From: Sanguibacter inulinus
GTDB lineage: Bacteria; Actinomycetota; Actinomycetes; Actinomycetales; Cellulomonadaceae
Length of the DNA stretch: 64,000 nt
Direction: 5' to 3'
NCBI RefSeq assembly: GCF_013415325.1
Contig: NZ_JACBYE010000002.1
Location: 1-64,000, forward strand
Shown here: positions 1 through 9,000 of the stretch, one piece after another
Position numbering within the stretch: position 1 is the stretch's first letter
Layout of the letters: the number at the start of each line of letters is the position of its first letter
Notes under the pieces: model-generated
What the model was told of the DNA's origin: nothing
Seen by the model: the letters and a program-made list of their open reading frames with translations, nothing else
The model's database searches: none
Position numbers and translations under genes: made by a program

Positions 1-14
1 GAGGGAGAGAGTCT

Positions 15-60
15 GTGGTCGGGACAGATCGGTGGCCGGGCAGGGAGGTGGTCGGGACAG
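15..60. repeat. 13-bp direct repeat at the window edge
   Basis: GTGGTCGGGACAG occurs at 15-27 and again at 48-60, with G-rich sequence between. It lies just downstream of the lipoprotein stop codon. No gene is recognisable in the first 83 bases; it could be the tail of a gene outside the window. Confidence 0.4.
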
Positions 61-83
61 GGAGGTGCCCGCTGCGAGCAGGG

Positions 84-1184
84 TCAGCCCGCGCCGCACT
101 CCACGTTGCTGAGACCCTCACCGGCGCCTGGCGCCGTGTTGTCGCACTCGACGACGTTGGAGAGCTCAGGGGTGAGCGAGAAGCCGAAGCCTGTGCCGTC
201 GACGGTCGCGACGTTCCCGCGGAAGACGTTGTGGTCGCCCCAGCCCTCGAGGATCTCGTGGGTCTGGAAGCCGTCGGTCGGTGACGAGGTCCCGGTGTTG
301 CCCTCGACGAGCCACCCGTTGCCCTTGACGTCGACCCACGAGTCGGCTGCGGAGATCGACGACCCGTCGAAGGTGTTGCCACGGACGATCCCGTCCGAGG
401 TCCCCTCCTTGATGTCGATGCTCTCCGAGGTCGTCCCGCTGATCGTGTTGTCCTCGATGACGTTGCGGTCGGAGGGGTCGGGCTCGCAGGCCGTGATGTC
501 GCACCAGTTGCTCTCGGCCGTCCCGACGTACACACCCTCGCCGAACTTCGGCTTGCGCAGCCCGGTGTCGCTGATGACGTTGCCCGACACCACGTTGTCC
601 GTGCTGGCCTTGCGGAGGTGGATCGCCTCGTCACCGATCGACGTCACGGTCAGGCCCGAGATCACCGAGCCGACCGTTCCGTCGGCCATCACGCCCTTCT
701 GACCGTCGGTGACAGTGAACCCGCCGAGGCGCCAGTGGCTCGCCCCGTCGAGGTGCATCACGTACCCGCCCTCGGGCCCACCGCCGTCGAGCACGGCGTC
801 GGCCGGTCCGCAGAGCGTGATCGGCTCGTCAGCGGTGCCTGACGTCGTGGCGACGAACAACCCGTCGTAGGTCCCCGGAGCCAGGACGATCACCTCTCCG
901 GGCTCGACCTCCGCGAGGCTCTCGGTGAGCTCGTCGGTGGTCGAGACCGTGGGCTCGGCCGGGCAGTCGACGGTGCTGTCCGGGACGGCGGCACCAGGAG
1001 AGTCCGCCGTGGCTGACGGGGATGGCTCCGGGCTCGAGGTCGACCCTGTCGGGTCGGACGAGGGTTCTGGGGTGCCGGGCGACGGGCTGCCCGGCGCTGT
1101 GCACCCCGCGAGGATCAGGCCACCGACCACGACCTCGCGGGCCCGTCGGCCCAGAGTCCTCAGGACGCCGGTCACGGTGCGCAC
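84..1184 (-). CDS. Right-handed beta-helix lipoprotein
   Basis: Predicted secreted lipoprotein of 366 aa. The N-terminus has basic residues, a hydrophobic stretch and a lipobox LAGC with the acylated cysteine at about residue 28, then a Ser/Pro/Thr-rich linker to about residue 70. The rest carries repeated V-x-G-N-x-I/V turns typical of parallel beta-helix proteins (pectate lyase, NosD or alginate epimerase type). Such folds usually act on polysaccharides as lyases or C5-epimerases, but I see no diagnostic catalytic residue. Its start lies 13 nt inside the upstream beta-helix gene, so the two are co-translated, behind a GT2 synthase. A role in modifying or cutting the polymer made by that synthase is inference from context. 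Confidence 0.8.
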   Translation of the reverse strand: MRTVTGVLRTLGRRAREVVVGGLILAGCTAPGSPSPGTPEPSSDPTGSTSSPEPSPSATADSPGAAVPDSTVDCPAEPTVSTTDELTESLAEVEPGEVIVLAPGTYDGLFVATTSGTADEPITLCGPADAVLDGGGPEGGYVMHLDGASHWRLGGFTVTDGQKGVMADGTVGSVISGLTVTSIGDEAIHLRKASTDNVVSGNVISDTGLRKPKFGEGVYVGTAESNWCDITACEPDPSDRNVIEDNTISGTTSESIDIKEGTSDGIVRGNTFDGSSISAADSWVDVKGNGWLVEGNTGTSSPTDGFQTHEILEGWGDHNVFRGNVATVDGTGFGFSLTPELSNVVECDNTAPGAGEGLSNVECGAG

Positions 1185-3571
1185 CGCAGGTCCCTCGGGC
1201 GGCGGCCGGGTGCCCGTCCACCGGGCTCCGCGACCTGTGCGGGCTGCTGGCCCGGCTGCCGAGTGTCCTGCCGGGTCTCCTGGGCCTCTCGTCGGCCTTC
1301 TTGCCGCGCTGGGCCGGGCACGTCGTCCCCGGGGTGCCCGTCGTCGTGCAGCTCGAGATCGGCTGGTGCCTCACGGACCAGCAGGTCTCCCGCCGACCTG
1401 TCGGCGCGACGGGCTCGGGAGGGCTGCGGGCGAGGCAGCGTCGGTGCCAGGCTCCCGGCACCGTGCGGCTGCTCGTCCCGGGCTCCGCCCTGGGACTGGT
1501 CCAGGGTCTGATTCTGGGCCCGGTCCTGAGACTGACCCTGCGCCTGCCCGAAGATCTCGCTCGGGTCGACGACTCCGCGGGTGAGCGAGGTGAGCGGGGC
1601 CCGGTTCGCGTACGGGTGCCGGACACCCGCGTTGCGGTGTCGGATGCTCGTCAGCGCGGTGACGAGCACGAGCAGGGCGAGCAGCAGCCAGACGACGGTG
1701 AGCGGCTGGAAGATCTGCCGCAGGACCGTCGAGAGGGGCTTGGTGCTGTCCCAGTCTTCCGTCGAGTTGTCCGACACCGCGACCCCCGTCGTGCGGGCCA
1801 CGTCGATCGCGCTCGGACCACGTCCGCCGACGCTGTTGTCCGAGACGACCGAACCACCGGTCGCACCGACCAGCGTGATCGCGTGGCTGGTCACGTCGTC
1901 GACGGTGTTGCGCTCGAAGGTCCCGCCCGCGTCACGGGCGTAGATGCCGATCTCACCACCGAGCACGGTGTTGCCTGTCACCACGGTGTCCGTGCCGGCC
2001 GACCTCAACGAGATCCCCTGCTGGTCCGCGCCCTCGACGGTGTTGTCCGTGAGCTCGACAGCCGTCGCGCCCTCGCTCACCACGATGCCCGCGGGGTTGT
2101 CTGTCACGGTGTTCGCGTCGACCTCGATGGTCGTCCCGCCGACCACGTCGATCCCGTACCGGCCGTTGCCTGTCACGGTGCTCTCCGAGACGCTGTTGGC
2201 GCCGGACATCTCCGTACCCGTGCCTGTCGCGCTCGGGCCGTCGGCGAGCGGCGTCCCCTCGATCGAGATGCCGTTGCGACCGTTGCCCGTCGAGGTCAGC
2301 CGCTCGAGGACGATGCCGCTCGTCGAGCGGGCCAGCCTGAAGCCGTCGACGGCGTTGCCCGTCGACGTGGTCGCCACGACTGTGCTCGCGGTGACGTCTC
2401 GGTGCATCACCAGACCGTCGACGAGGGAGTCCTCGATCCGCGACCCGCTCACCACGACACCCTCGGCGTTCATGACGAACAGCCCGAAGGCGTTGTCGGA
2501 GAACGTCACGTCCTGGATCTGCGCCGACACGAAGCTGTAGCCGCTGAGGTCCGCACCCAGACCGAGGGTCGGGGCACCCGCCCCTGTGGGCAAGAGCTCG
2601 GTCCCGAAGACCTTGGCGGAGGGCGGTGAGACGACAGTGCTCGTGGTGCCGGTCTCCGTGGGGGCACCTGCGCTCGTCGTGGAGGTGGTGGTCCCGTCGG
2701 GGGCTGCTCCCGGGTCCGCTGCGTCACCTGTCGCGACGGCGCCGGCCGTCCCGTCGGTCCCGGCTGTCCCGTCGGGCACCGGCGGCTCGTCGGCTGCGGG
2801 GATCTCCCCCGCCGCGAGGTCCTGCGAGCCGGGCGCTGTGTGCGGCAGGTCGGTCCCCGTGAGGGAGACTCCCCCGGTGGTCCCGCTCCAGAAGCCGAGG
2901 TGGTCGAAGGTCGCGTGCCGGAAGTCCGCATAGCCACCGACCACCCGCACGTAGGCCCGCCCGTCGGAGGTGTCGTCGTCCACGGTGCCGGTCCGTGGGT
3001 CCCAGGCGCTCACCACTGTCGGGTTCTCGGCCGTGCCGGCGACCGTCAGGTCTCCGCCGAGCGTGACGATCGAGACGAAGGCGTCGTCGGTCGACGTGAG
3101 GTTGAGGCGCAGCCCGTCGTCGCTCGTGAGGTCGAGGGTCGCACCCTCCTCCACGACGATGTTCTCGCCGAGGAGGTACGAGCCGTCGGGCTGGCGCACG
3201 AGGGTCTGCGGGGCGAGCTCGAGCAGGTCGTCGAAGCTGTAGGGCGCCTCGCGCTCGACGAGCACGAGCGTGTACGTCGTCCCCGTCTCGAGCCTGTACG
3301 GCCGCCACTGCGACGCGCCCGTCCACTGCGCACCGTTGGCGATCGACCGCACCTCGACGAGGCGGCGGTCTTCGGCCGCGACGAGCGCGGCCTCGGCGTC
3401 AGGGTCACCCGGGTAGGCGACGGGTGCGGGTGTGGGCACCGCGGTCGACGCGGCGCGCACCTGCACAGGCTGGAGGACCGGGGTCGCGGCAGCCATGCCC
3501 CCGGTCACGAGGACCGTGCACCCGACGGCTGTGGCGACGGCTGCGGCGCGGGTCGCCCGACGCGCGCTCAT
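1172..3571 (-). CDS. Membrane-anchored parallel beta-helix protein
   Basis: A 799-aa protein. The ATG start overlaps the glycosyltransferase stop as ATGA (3568-3571), which decides it against longer readings. Visible in order: an N-terminal signal or anchor segment (about 8-30); a unique domain; a Thr/Ala/Gly-rich linker (about 240-300); a long array of beta-helix rungs with N-x-V/I and G-I motifs (about 310-590); one transmembrane helix beginning VVWLLLALLVLV; and a cytoplasmic tail of roughly 150 residues rich in Q, R, P and D. NosD/epimerase-type helices bind or process polysaccharide. Topology suggests an outward-facing helix domain tethered beside the synthase. Substrate unknown; epimerase, lyase or scaffold are all possible. 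Confidence 0.8.
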   Translation of the reverse strand: MSARRATRAAAVATAVGCTVLVTGGMAAATPVLQPVQVRAASTAVPTPAPVAYPGDPDAEAALVAAEDRRLVEVRSIANGAQWTGASQWRPYRLETGTTYTLVLVEREAPYSFDDLLELAPQTLVRQPDGSYLLGENIVVEEGATLDLTSDDGLRLNLTSTDDAFVSIVTLGGDLTVAGTAENPTVVSAWDPRTGTVDDDTSDGRAYVRVVGGYADFRHATFDHLGFWSGTTGGVSLTGTDLPHTAPGSQDLAAGEIPAADEPPVPDGTAGTDGTAGAVATGDAADPGAAPDGTTTSTTSAGAPTETGTTSTVVSPPSAKVFGTELLPTGAGAPTLGLGADLSGYSFVSAQIQDVTFSDNAFGLFVMNAEGVVVSGSRIEDSLVDGLVMHRDVTASTVVATTSTGNAVDGFRLARSTSGIVLERLTSTGNGRNGISIEGTPLADGPSATGTGTEMSGANSVSESTVTGNGRYGIDVVGGTTIEVDANTVTDNPAGIVVSEGATAVELTDNTVEGADQQGISLRSAGTDTVVTGNTVLGGEIGIYARDAGGTFERNTVDDVTSHAITLVGATGGSVVSDNSVGGRGPSAIDVARTTGVAVSDNSTEDWDSTKPLSTVLRQIFQPLTVVWLLLALLVLVTALTSIRHRNAGVRHPYANRAPLTSLTRGVVDPSEIFGQAQGQSQDRAQNQTLDQSQGGARDEQPHGAGSLAPTLPRPQPSRARRADRSAGDLLVREAPADLELHDDGHPGDDVPGPARQEGRREAQETRQDTRQPGQQPAQVAEPGGRAPGRRPRDLRCAP

Positions 3572-4923
3572 CGTGCAGCCTCCGGCGTCCGGGCCGCCGA
3601 GGCGTAGACCGCGGGAGAGACAGAGGTGGTCTGAGGTGCAGGCACGACCTCCTCGACAGGGTCGAGGCTCCGGGCGGTCTGCCCGTCGCCGCCGACCTGG
3701 TCGGCGTGGCGGGTCAGCCAGCCCTGCTTGTTCATCGTGACGAAGGCGTACAGCTTGATCGGCAGGGCGACCATGATCACCACGGCGGCGAGCAGCGGCA
3801 GCAAGAACACCTCCTGCGGGTGGCGTCGCAGGTGCGAGAACCCGCGGATGCCACGGCCGAGGAGCAGCCATCCCACGGCGGCCGCGATGCCCAGGGTGGT
3901 GAGCTCGAGCCTCGACGCCACCAGGTACCAGAGCGTCAAGCCCATCGTGAGCGGCGTGAGGAGGATCTGCAGCACGGTCACCTTGGTGACGAAGGGCGTC
4001 CGCCACAGCCAGCCCTTCGACACGGCCGTGAGGTAGCACCTGTAGGAGTTGCGGCTCCAGCGCACCCGCTGCTTGACGAAGGCGCTGAAGGTGTCGGGGA
4101 ACATCGAGATCGCCCGGGCCGAGGACTGGTGGACGGTCTTGTAGCCCGAGGCGAGCACGAGCCAGGTGAGCCTGCCGTCGTCCCCCGCGATGCAGCGGCG
4201 ACCGAGGAAGAACTCGTTCTCGAGGTCGTCGAGGACCGGGACGACGGCGTCACGCCTGTAGGCCGCGGTCCGACCGGACAGGCACGGCACAGCGCCCGCG
4301 CTGCCCATCGCCGGGACGTAGTCGTAGTAGCGCAGGTTGACGAGCCAGTCGGCGATGCGCCGCCAGACGCTCGACGTCCGCTGGTACACGTTCTGCTGCG
4401 TGCCCACACCACCCACGAGCGGGTCGGCGAAGGGCATCTGCACGGCCTCGAGCAGGCCCGGCTCCCAAGACGTGTCGGAGTCGGTCAGCACGAGGACCTC
4501 GTAGCGCGCGGCCCGGATGCCGGCGCCGAGCGCCGAGCGCTTGCCCGCGTGGTGGAACAAGACCGGACGCACCCTGGCGTCACCACGGGCCACGATCCGG
4601 GTGTAGGCCTCGAGGTCGGCGACGTCCAGCACGACGATGATCTCGGTCGGGTCCTGCGCCAGCCAGGAGTCCAGGCACCGCAGGAGGATGTCGGGGTCTT
4701 CGTGGAAGGACGGCACGACGACCGAGGTGGTCGCGCGGTGGTCGGTGACGATCGGGCGGGCCCTGCGGGACAGGACGACGCGGTAGATCCAGAGGGACCA
4801 GACGATGATGCCGGCGACGGCGAGCGGGAAGAGGTGGACGACCTGGTCGACCAGGTCACCGACGTCCACCTGTCCGACCGAGAGGGCCGAGGCTGGGGAC
4901 GCCACGAGGATCGATGAAGGCAT
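3568..4923 (-). CDS. Processive family 2 glycosyltransferase (hyaluronan/cellulose synthase-like)
   Basis: A 451-aa membrane synthase. One helix lies at about residues 29-51, then a GT-A catalytic domain with the expected signatures: Asp100, DSD at 148-150, GDD at 248-250 and QRVRW at 285-289 (the QxxRW motif of processive enzymes), followed by several C-terminal transmembrane helices. This is the HAS/NodC/chitin-synthase layout, which polymerises a UDP- or GDP-sugar and exports the chain. First gene of an operon with two beta-helix proteins, joined to the next by an ATGA overlap. The start is ATG with CCGGAG upstream. The sugar cannot be read from sequence. No PilZ domain is visible, so c-di-GMP control is not supported. 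Confidence 0.85.
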   Translation of the reverse strand: MPSSILVASPASALSVGQVDVGDLVDQVVHLFPLAVAGIIVWSLWIYRVVLSRRARPIVTDHRATTSVVVPSFHEDPDILLRCLDSWLAQDPTEIIVVLDVADLEAYTRIVARGDARVRPVLFHHAGKRSALGAGIRAARYEVLVLTDSDTSWEPGLLEAVQMPFADPLVGGVGTQQNVYQRTSSVWRRIADWLVNLRYYDYVPAMGSAGAVPCLSGRTAAYRRDAVVPVLDDLENEFFLGRRCIAGDDGRLTWLVLASGYKTVHQSSARAISMFPDTFSAFVKQRVRWSRNSYRCYLTAVSKGWLWRTPFVTKVTVLQILLTPLTMGLTLWYLVASRLELTTLGIAAAVGWLLLGRGIRGFSHLRRHPQEVFLLPLLAAVVIMVALPIKLYAFVTMNKQGWLTRHADQVGGDGQTARSLDPVEEVVPAPQTTSVSPAVYASAARTPEAAR

Positions 4924-5075
4924 GGGGCACTCTCCGGAGTCGGAAGAAGGCGCGCAGAAGTGGAGCAGGAGGGGAGGGGGACGTCATCGTCCGGTTGACG
5001 CACGAGCGTCGTTCTGTCCAGCGTCCTAGGGCCACCGAGGGGGGAGGGGGGAGGGTGGCGGCCCGAGTGAGGCTC

Positions 5076-5105
5076 AAGGTATTCGGCAGGTTCTGCGACC
5101 GTCAA
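5076..5105 (-). promoter_or_regulatory. Sigma70-like promoter of the GT2/beta-helix operon
   Basis: On the minus strand TTGACG (5105-5100) and TACCTT (5081-5076) are separated by 18 bp. This predicts a start near 5069 and a 5' leader of about 145 nt before the glycosyltransferase. The leader is pyrimidine-rich; I recognise no known riboswitch in it. Confidence 0.45.
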
Positions 5106-5473
5106 TGGACCTCGGCGCGGGCGGGCAGCCCGGGGCCCGGAGGTCACACGATCGAAACTCCGTGAAGAACGGACGTTCCGGTGGGGTGCTGCGGGTGGTG
5201 CCCGCCTCCCGGTGACCGGCCGCGGACCCACCACCTGGGGAGACGTCCGCGCGTGGGACGGGACCTCTTGAGGGGCCGCGCCGGGTCCCTGCGAGCGCCA
5301 GGACCCTCTCGTCCCACTTGGTGGACGTCAACTTTCACCCGTCGGAAATCCTCATGGACCCGGGTCGACGGTCGACGCGCGGTCGGACGCGGGACCCGAG
5401 ACTGGTCCGTGGGTACAGGCGCGGGCCACCGCCCGACCACCGGCGTCCCGCGACCCCGTCGCCACGTCTGTCC
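5106..5473. other. Intergenic region with a LexA-box-like palindrome
   Basis: No gene is visible between the operon promoter and the aldehyde dehydrogenase stop codon. At 5167-5178 there is GAAC-GGAC-GTTC, which matches the core GAAC-N4-GTTC of the actinobacterial SOS box, but the flanking bases do not extend the consensus. It lies some 60 bp upstream of the predicted -35, so a regulatory role is only possible. Confidence 0.3.
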
Positions 5474-7222
5474 TCAGCGCACCCCGAGCGCGCGCAGCAC
5501 CCGCAGACCGGTCGTCAGCAGCCGCTGCCCCTGCCCGTCGGGGAGTGCGAAGAGCTCGTCGAGAGACGCCCCGCTCATGACTCCGCGCTGGACCGAGACC
5601 GTCTGCGCCTCGGTGTACTGCTCGATGCCCTCACGCCCGTGGCGGCGTCCCTGACCCGACGCGCCGAAGCCGCCCATCGGCGCCTCGGCTGAGCCCCAGG
5701 CAGCGGCATAGCCGTCGTTGATGTTCACGGTGCCCGCGCGGACGCGCCCCGCGAGCACGCGGGCGCGGCGGGTGTCTGCGCTCCAGATGCTCGCGTTGAG
5801 CCCGAACTCCGTCTCGTTCATCACCGCGACGGCCTCGTCGTCGGAGGCGACCCGCACGACGCTGACCACCGGGCCGAAGGTCTCCTCCTGGGCGCAGAGC
5901 GCGTGGGGTGGGACGTCGGCGAGCACCGTCGGGGCGTAGAAGAGCGGCCCCACGTCAGTCCTGTGCACTCCCCCGGCGAGGATCCGCGCCCCCCGGGCGA
6001 GGGCGTCATGCACGTGCCCCTCGACCCTCTCGAGCTGAGCAGCCGAGGTGAGCGACCCGACGTCGGCCGTGTAGTCGAGGGCTGCCGACAGGCGCAGGCT
6101 CGAGACCCTCTCGAGGAAGAGGTCGAGGAACGCGTCCGCGACGTCTTCGTGGAGCACGAGCCTCTCGATCGACATGCACAGCTGGCCGCTGTTCGAGAAG
6201 CACGCCCGCACGGCGCCGAGCGCCGCGACGTCGAGATCGGCATCAGCCGCGACGTAGAGCGGGTTCTTCCCGCCGAGCTCGAGGGTCGCGCCGATGAGCC
6301 GCTCCCCCGCGCGACCGGCGATGATCCTCCCTGTCGCCGTCGACCCTGTGAAGGCGATGTGGTCCACCTCCTCGACGAGCGCAGCGCCCACGTCTCCCCC
6401 GCCCGCGACGACCTGGAACACGTCGGCCGGCAGGCCGCACTCTTCGAGGGCAGCGGCAGCCCACAGCGCTGTGAGCGTGGTCTGCGGGTCGGGCTTGAGG
6501 ACGACGGCGTTGCCCGCCACGAGCGCGGGCAGCACGTCGGCCAGGGCGAGGGTCAACGGATAATTCCAGGGCGAGATCACCCCGACGACGCCGACGGGGA
6601 TCCGGGCGACAGTCGTCCGGGTGAGGACAGGGAGCATCCCGCGGACCGTGCGCGGCGCGAGGTACGCACCAGCCCGGCGACCGTAGTGCCGCGAGACCTG
6701 GGCGACGTCGGCGACCTCCTCGAAGGCGCTCCCCCGGGACTTGCCGGACTCGTGCTGGACGAGGTCCAAGACCTCCGACTGCCGGTCGAGCACGAGGTCG
6801 TGCAGACGGAGCAGGACGGCGGCACGCTCGCGGACGTCTGTCGCTGCCCAGGCTGGCTGGGCGTCCCGCGCCCTGTCGACTGCTCGGGTCACGTCGTCGG
6901 GGCCGGACAGCGGGAGGTCGACGAGCACGTGCCCCGTCGCAGGGGCGACGACGCGGCGGGTGCCGGCCTCGTGGGTGGTGGCGACGCGGGCGAGCAGCGG
7001 GGCGAGGTCCTCGGGCTCGAGCAGGTAGGTCGCGCTCGCGTCGACCTCGGGGTCGAGCGGGCCCTCGCCGCCACCCGTGTGCTGGTCGCGCGAGCCCGGG
7101 GTGTGCTGGCCGCGCGAGACCGGCACGCCGTCTTCACGCCACTGCTCGTGGGCGCCTGGCCCGCCCTCTCCGTGCTGCTGCTCAGGACCGGGGACGGCGT
7201 CTGCACCAGGATCGTTCGGCAT
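5474..7222 (-). CDS. gabD2: Succinate-semialdehyde dehydrogenase-type aldehyde dehydrogenase
   Basis: A 582-aa ALDH-superfamily enzyme, predicted to oxidise succinic semialdehyde to succinate with NAD(P)+. The ALDH signatures are present: the cofactor-site region VGVISPWNYPL, FTGST before the second motif, LELGGKNP with the catalytic Glu, and the nucleophilic Cys in SNSGQLCMS (FxNxGQxC family motif). The N-terminal 70 or so residues are a low-complexity Gly/Pro/Glu/His-rich extension not found in the core fold, so the true start may lie further in. It stands alone between the exopolysaccharide genes and the PTS terminator. Other aldehydes are possible substrates; no GABA transaminase gene is nearby. 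Confidence 0.75.
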   Translation of the reverse strand: MPNDPGADAVPGPEQQHGEGGPGAHEQWREDGVPVSRGQHTPGSRDQHTGGGEGPLDPEVDASATYLLEPEDLAPLLARVATTHEAGTRRVVAPATGHVLVDLPLSGPDDVTRAVDRARDAQPAWAATDVRERAAVLLRLHDLVLDRQSEVLDLVQHESGKSRGSAFEEVADVAQVSRHYGRRAGAYLAPRTVRGMLPVLTRTTVARIPVGVVGVISPWNYPLTLALADVLPALVAGNAVVLKPDPQTTLTALWAAAALEECGLPADVFQVVAGGGDVGAALVEEVDHIAFTGSTATGRIIAGRAGERLIGATLELGGKNPLYVAADADLDVAALGAVRACFSNSGQLCMSIERLVLHEDVADAFLDLFLERVSSLRLSAALDYTADVGSLTSAAQLERVEGHVHDALARGARILAGGVHRTDVGPLFYAPTVLADVPPHALCAQEETFGPVVSVVRVASDDEAVAVMNETEFGLNASIWSADTRRARVLAGRVRAGTVNINDGYAAAWGSAEAPMGGFGASGQGRRHGREGIEQYTEAQTVSVQRGVMSGASLDELFALPDGQGQRLLTTGLRVLRALGVR

Positions 7223-7284
7223 GGACCGAGCCTACGCCGCAGGAGGTGCGGGAGAGGAGGAAGCACCTGAGCTCCGAGACGACG

Positions 7285-7316
7285 CTGCCCCGCACCCCTC
7301 GTGGGGTGCGGGGCAG
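7285..7316 (-). terminator. Hairpin terminator of the fru-pts operon
   Basis: Perfect 14-bp inverted repeat (CTGCCCCGCACCCC at 7285-7298, complement at 7303-7316) with a 4-nt loop, directly after the ptsI stop codon. There is no strong U-tract, as is common in high-GC actinobacteria. Confidence 0.6.
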
Positions 7317-7329
7317 GTCTGCCCGTCTG

Positions 7330-9000
7330 TCAGGCGCCGAGGAGCGCCGCGACCTCAGGTGAGAGGGCCGCGACAGCAGCCGCGCGTCCCTCCGTCGCCG
7401 AGCGGGCACCGAGCGCCGCGGCAGCGACGGCGCGAGCCTGCTCCTGCGTGTGCCTGGACACCGCGAAGCGGACCGCGGGCACAGACCCCGAGGACATCGA
7501 CAGGGACGTCACGCCGAGCCCGACGAGCACGACAGCCATGACGGGGTCGCCGGCGGACTCTCCGCAGACCCCGGCTGGCTTCCCGGCCTGCTGGCCGGCC
7601 CGTGCCGTCGCGGCCACGAGGTCGAGGACGGCCGGCTGCCACATCGAGATGAGGTCGCTCAGCTCGCCGCGCAGACGGTCCGAGGCCATGACGTACTGGG
7701 CCAGGTCGTTCGTGCCCATCGAGACGAAGTCCACCTCGGCGAGGATCGCCTCGGCCCTCAGCGCGGCGGCGGGGACCTCGACCATGACACCGACGGTCGT
7801 CAGCCCGTGGGCGCGTGCCGAGGTCGCGAAGTCGCGCGCCTCGTCGGGGGTCGAGATCATCGGGGCCATCACCCAGGGCTCGATCCCGGTCTCGCGCTGC
7901 GCGTCGGCGAGGGCCGCGAGCTGCGTCTCGAGCAGCTCAGGAGCCGTACGGACGAGCCTGTAGCCACGGACACCGAGGGCAGGGTTCTCCTCGTCGGGCT
8001 GCGTCGCGAAGGCGAGCGGCTTGTCGGCGCCCGCGTCGAGCGTCCGGACGACGACCTTGCGTCCGCCGAGGCTCCGCAAGACCTCTGCGTAGACGGCGGC
8101 CTGCTCTTCGCGGGTCGGCTCAGTGGTCCGCTCGAGGAAGAGCACCTCGGTGCGGAACAGCCCGACTCCCTCGACCGCCGTGCCGGCGGCACGCTCGGCG
8201 TCGGCCGCCGTGCCGATGTTGGCGAGCAGACCGACGGGGACGCCGTCGGCCGTGGCGCCCGCAGAGGTGTCCTCGGCGAGCTGCGCGGCGAGGCGCGCGC
8301 GCTCGGCGAAGGCCTCGGCGACCTCCGGGCCTGGGTCGACCTCGACGGTCCCCGACGCGGCGTCCACGGCCACGACGGTCCCGGGCTCGAGGTCGAGCGC
8401 CCCGGTCACGCGGACGACGCAGGGGATGCTGCGCTGCCCCGCGATGATCGCGGTGTGGCTCGTGGTGCCGCCCTGCTCGGTGACGATCGCGACGACGTGG
8501 CGCAGGTCGAGAGCGGCGGTGTCGGCCGGTGCGAGGTCTTCGGCGACGACGACCGCAGGACCTGTCAGCTGCGGGACGCCAGGGACGGGCACACCGAGGA
8601 GGTGCGCCGCGACCCTGTCACGGACGCTGCGCAGGTCGGTGACCCGCTCGAGCAGCATCCCGCCGGCGGCCGTGAACATGTCGACGAAGGTCTTCACTAC
8701 GGCGTCGAGGGCTGCGACGGGCGGCTCGCCGTCGGCGATCCGGGCCAGCACCTTCGTGCGCAGCGCACGGTCCTGAGCCATCTGGGCCGTGGCCTGGAGG
8801 ACGGCGACAGCCGCCCCCTCGGCACCGTCGGCCTGAGCACGCAGCGCAGCCGCGACGTCGTCGAAGGCCGCCGTGGCCCGCGCGGCTGTGGCCTCGCGGT
8901 CAGCCGGGGCCTGCTCGTCCGTGGGAGCGACCGGTGCCGGGCTGACCCGGACGACAGGTCCGATCCCGGCACCCCGGCCGACGCCCGCACCGGTGAGCAT
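7330..9000 (-). CDS. ptsI: PTS enzyme I (phosphoenolpyruvate-protein phosphotransferase)
   Basis: A 556-aa cytoplasmic enzyme that takes phosphate from PEP and passes it to HPr. The phosphohistidine loop GGTTSHTAII places the active His at residue 182. GVGLFRTE and the C-terminal GVCGESAGDP (catalytic Cys region) mark the PEP-binding TIM barrel. Length is normal for the family. The ATG start overlaps the ptsH stop by one base (TGATG), showing translational coupling. Last gene of the fructose operon, ending at a strong hairpin. Confidence 0.95.
   Translation of the reverse strand: MLTGAGVGRGAGIGPVVRVSPAPVAPTDEQAPADREATAARATAAFDDVAAALRAQADGAEGAAVAVLQATAQMAQDRALRTKVLARIADGEPPVAALDAVVKTFVDMFTAAGGMLLERVTDLRSVRDRVAAHLLGVPVPGVPQLTGPAVVVAEDLAPADTAALDLRHVVAIVTEQGGTTSHTAIIAGQRSIPCVVRVTGALDLEPGTVVAVDAASGTVEVDPGPEVAEAFAERARLAAQLAEDTSAGATADGVPVGLLANIGTAADAERAAGTAVEGVGLFRTEVLFLERTTEPTREEQAAVYAEVLRSLGGRKVVVRTLDAGADKPLAFATQPDEENPALGVRGYRLVRTAPELLETQLAALADAQRETGIEPWVMAPMISTPDEARDFATSARAHGLTTVGVMVEVPAAALRAEAILAEVDFVSMGTNDLAQYVMASDRLRGELSDLISMWQPAVLDLVAATARAGQQAGKPAGVCGESAGDPVMAVVLVGLGVTSLSMSSGSVPAVRFAVSRHTQEQARAVAAAALGARSATEGRAAAVAALSPEVAALLGA

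Noticed and set aside
4924-5075. Possible c-di-GMP or other riboswitch in the exopolysaccharide leader
   Set aside because: No conserved core of GEMM-I/II or other class that I know; only a C/T-rich stretch.
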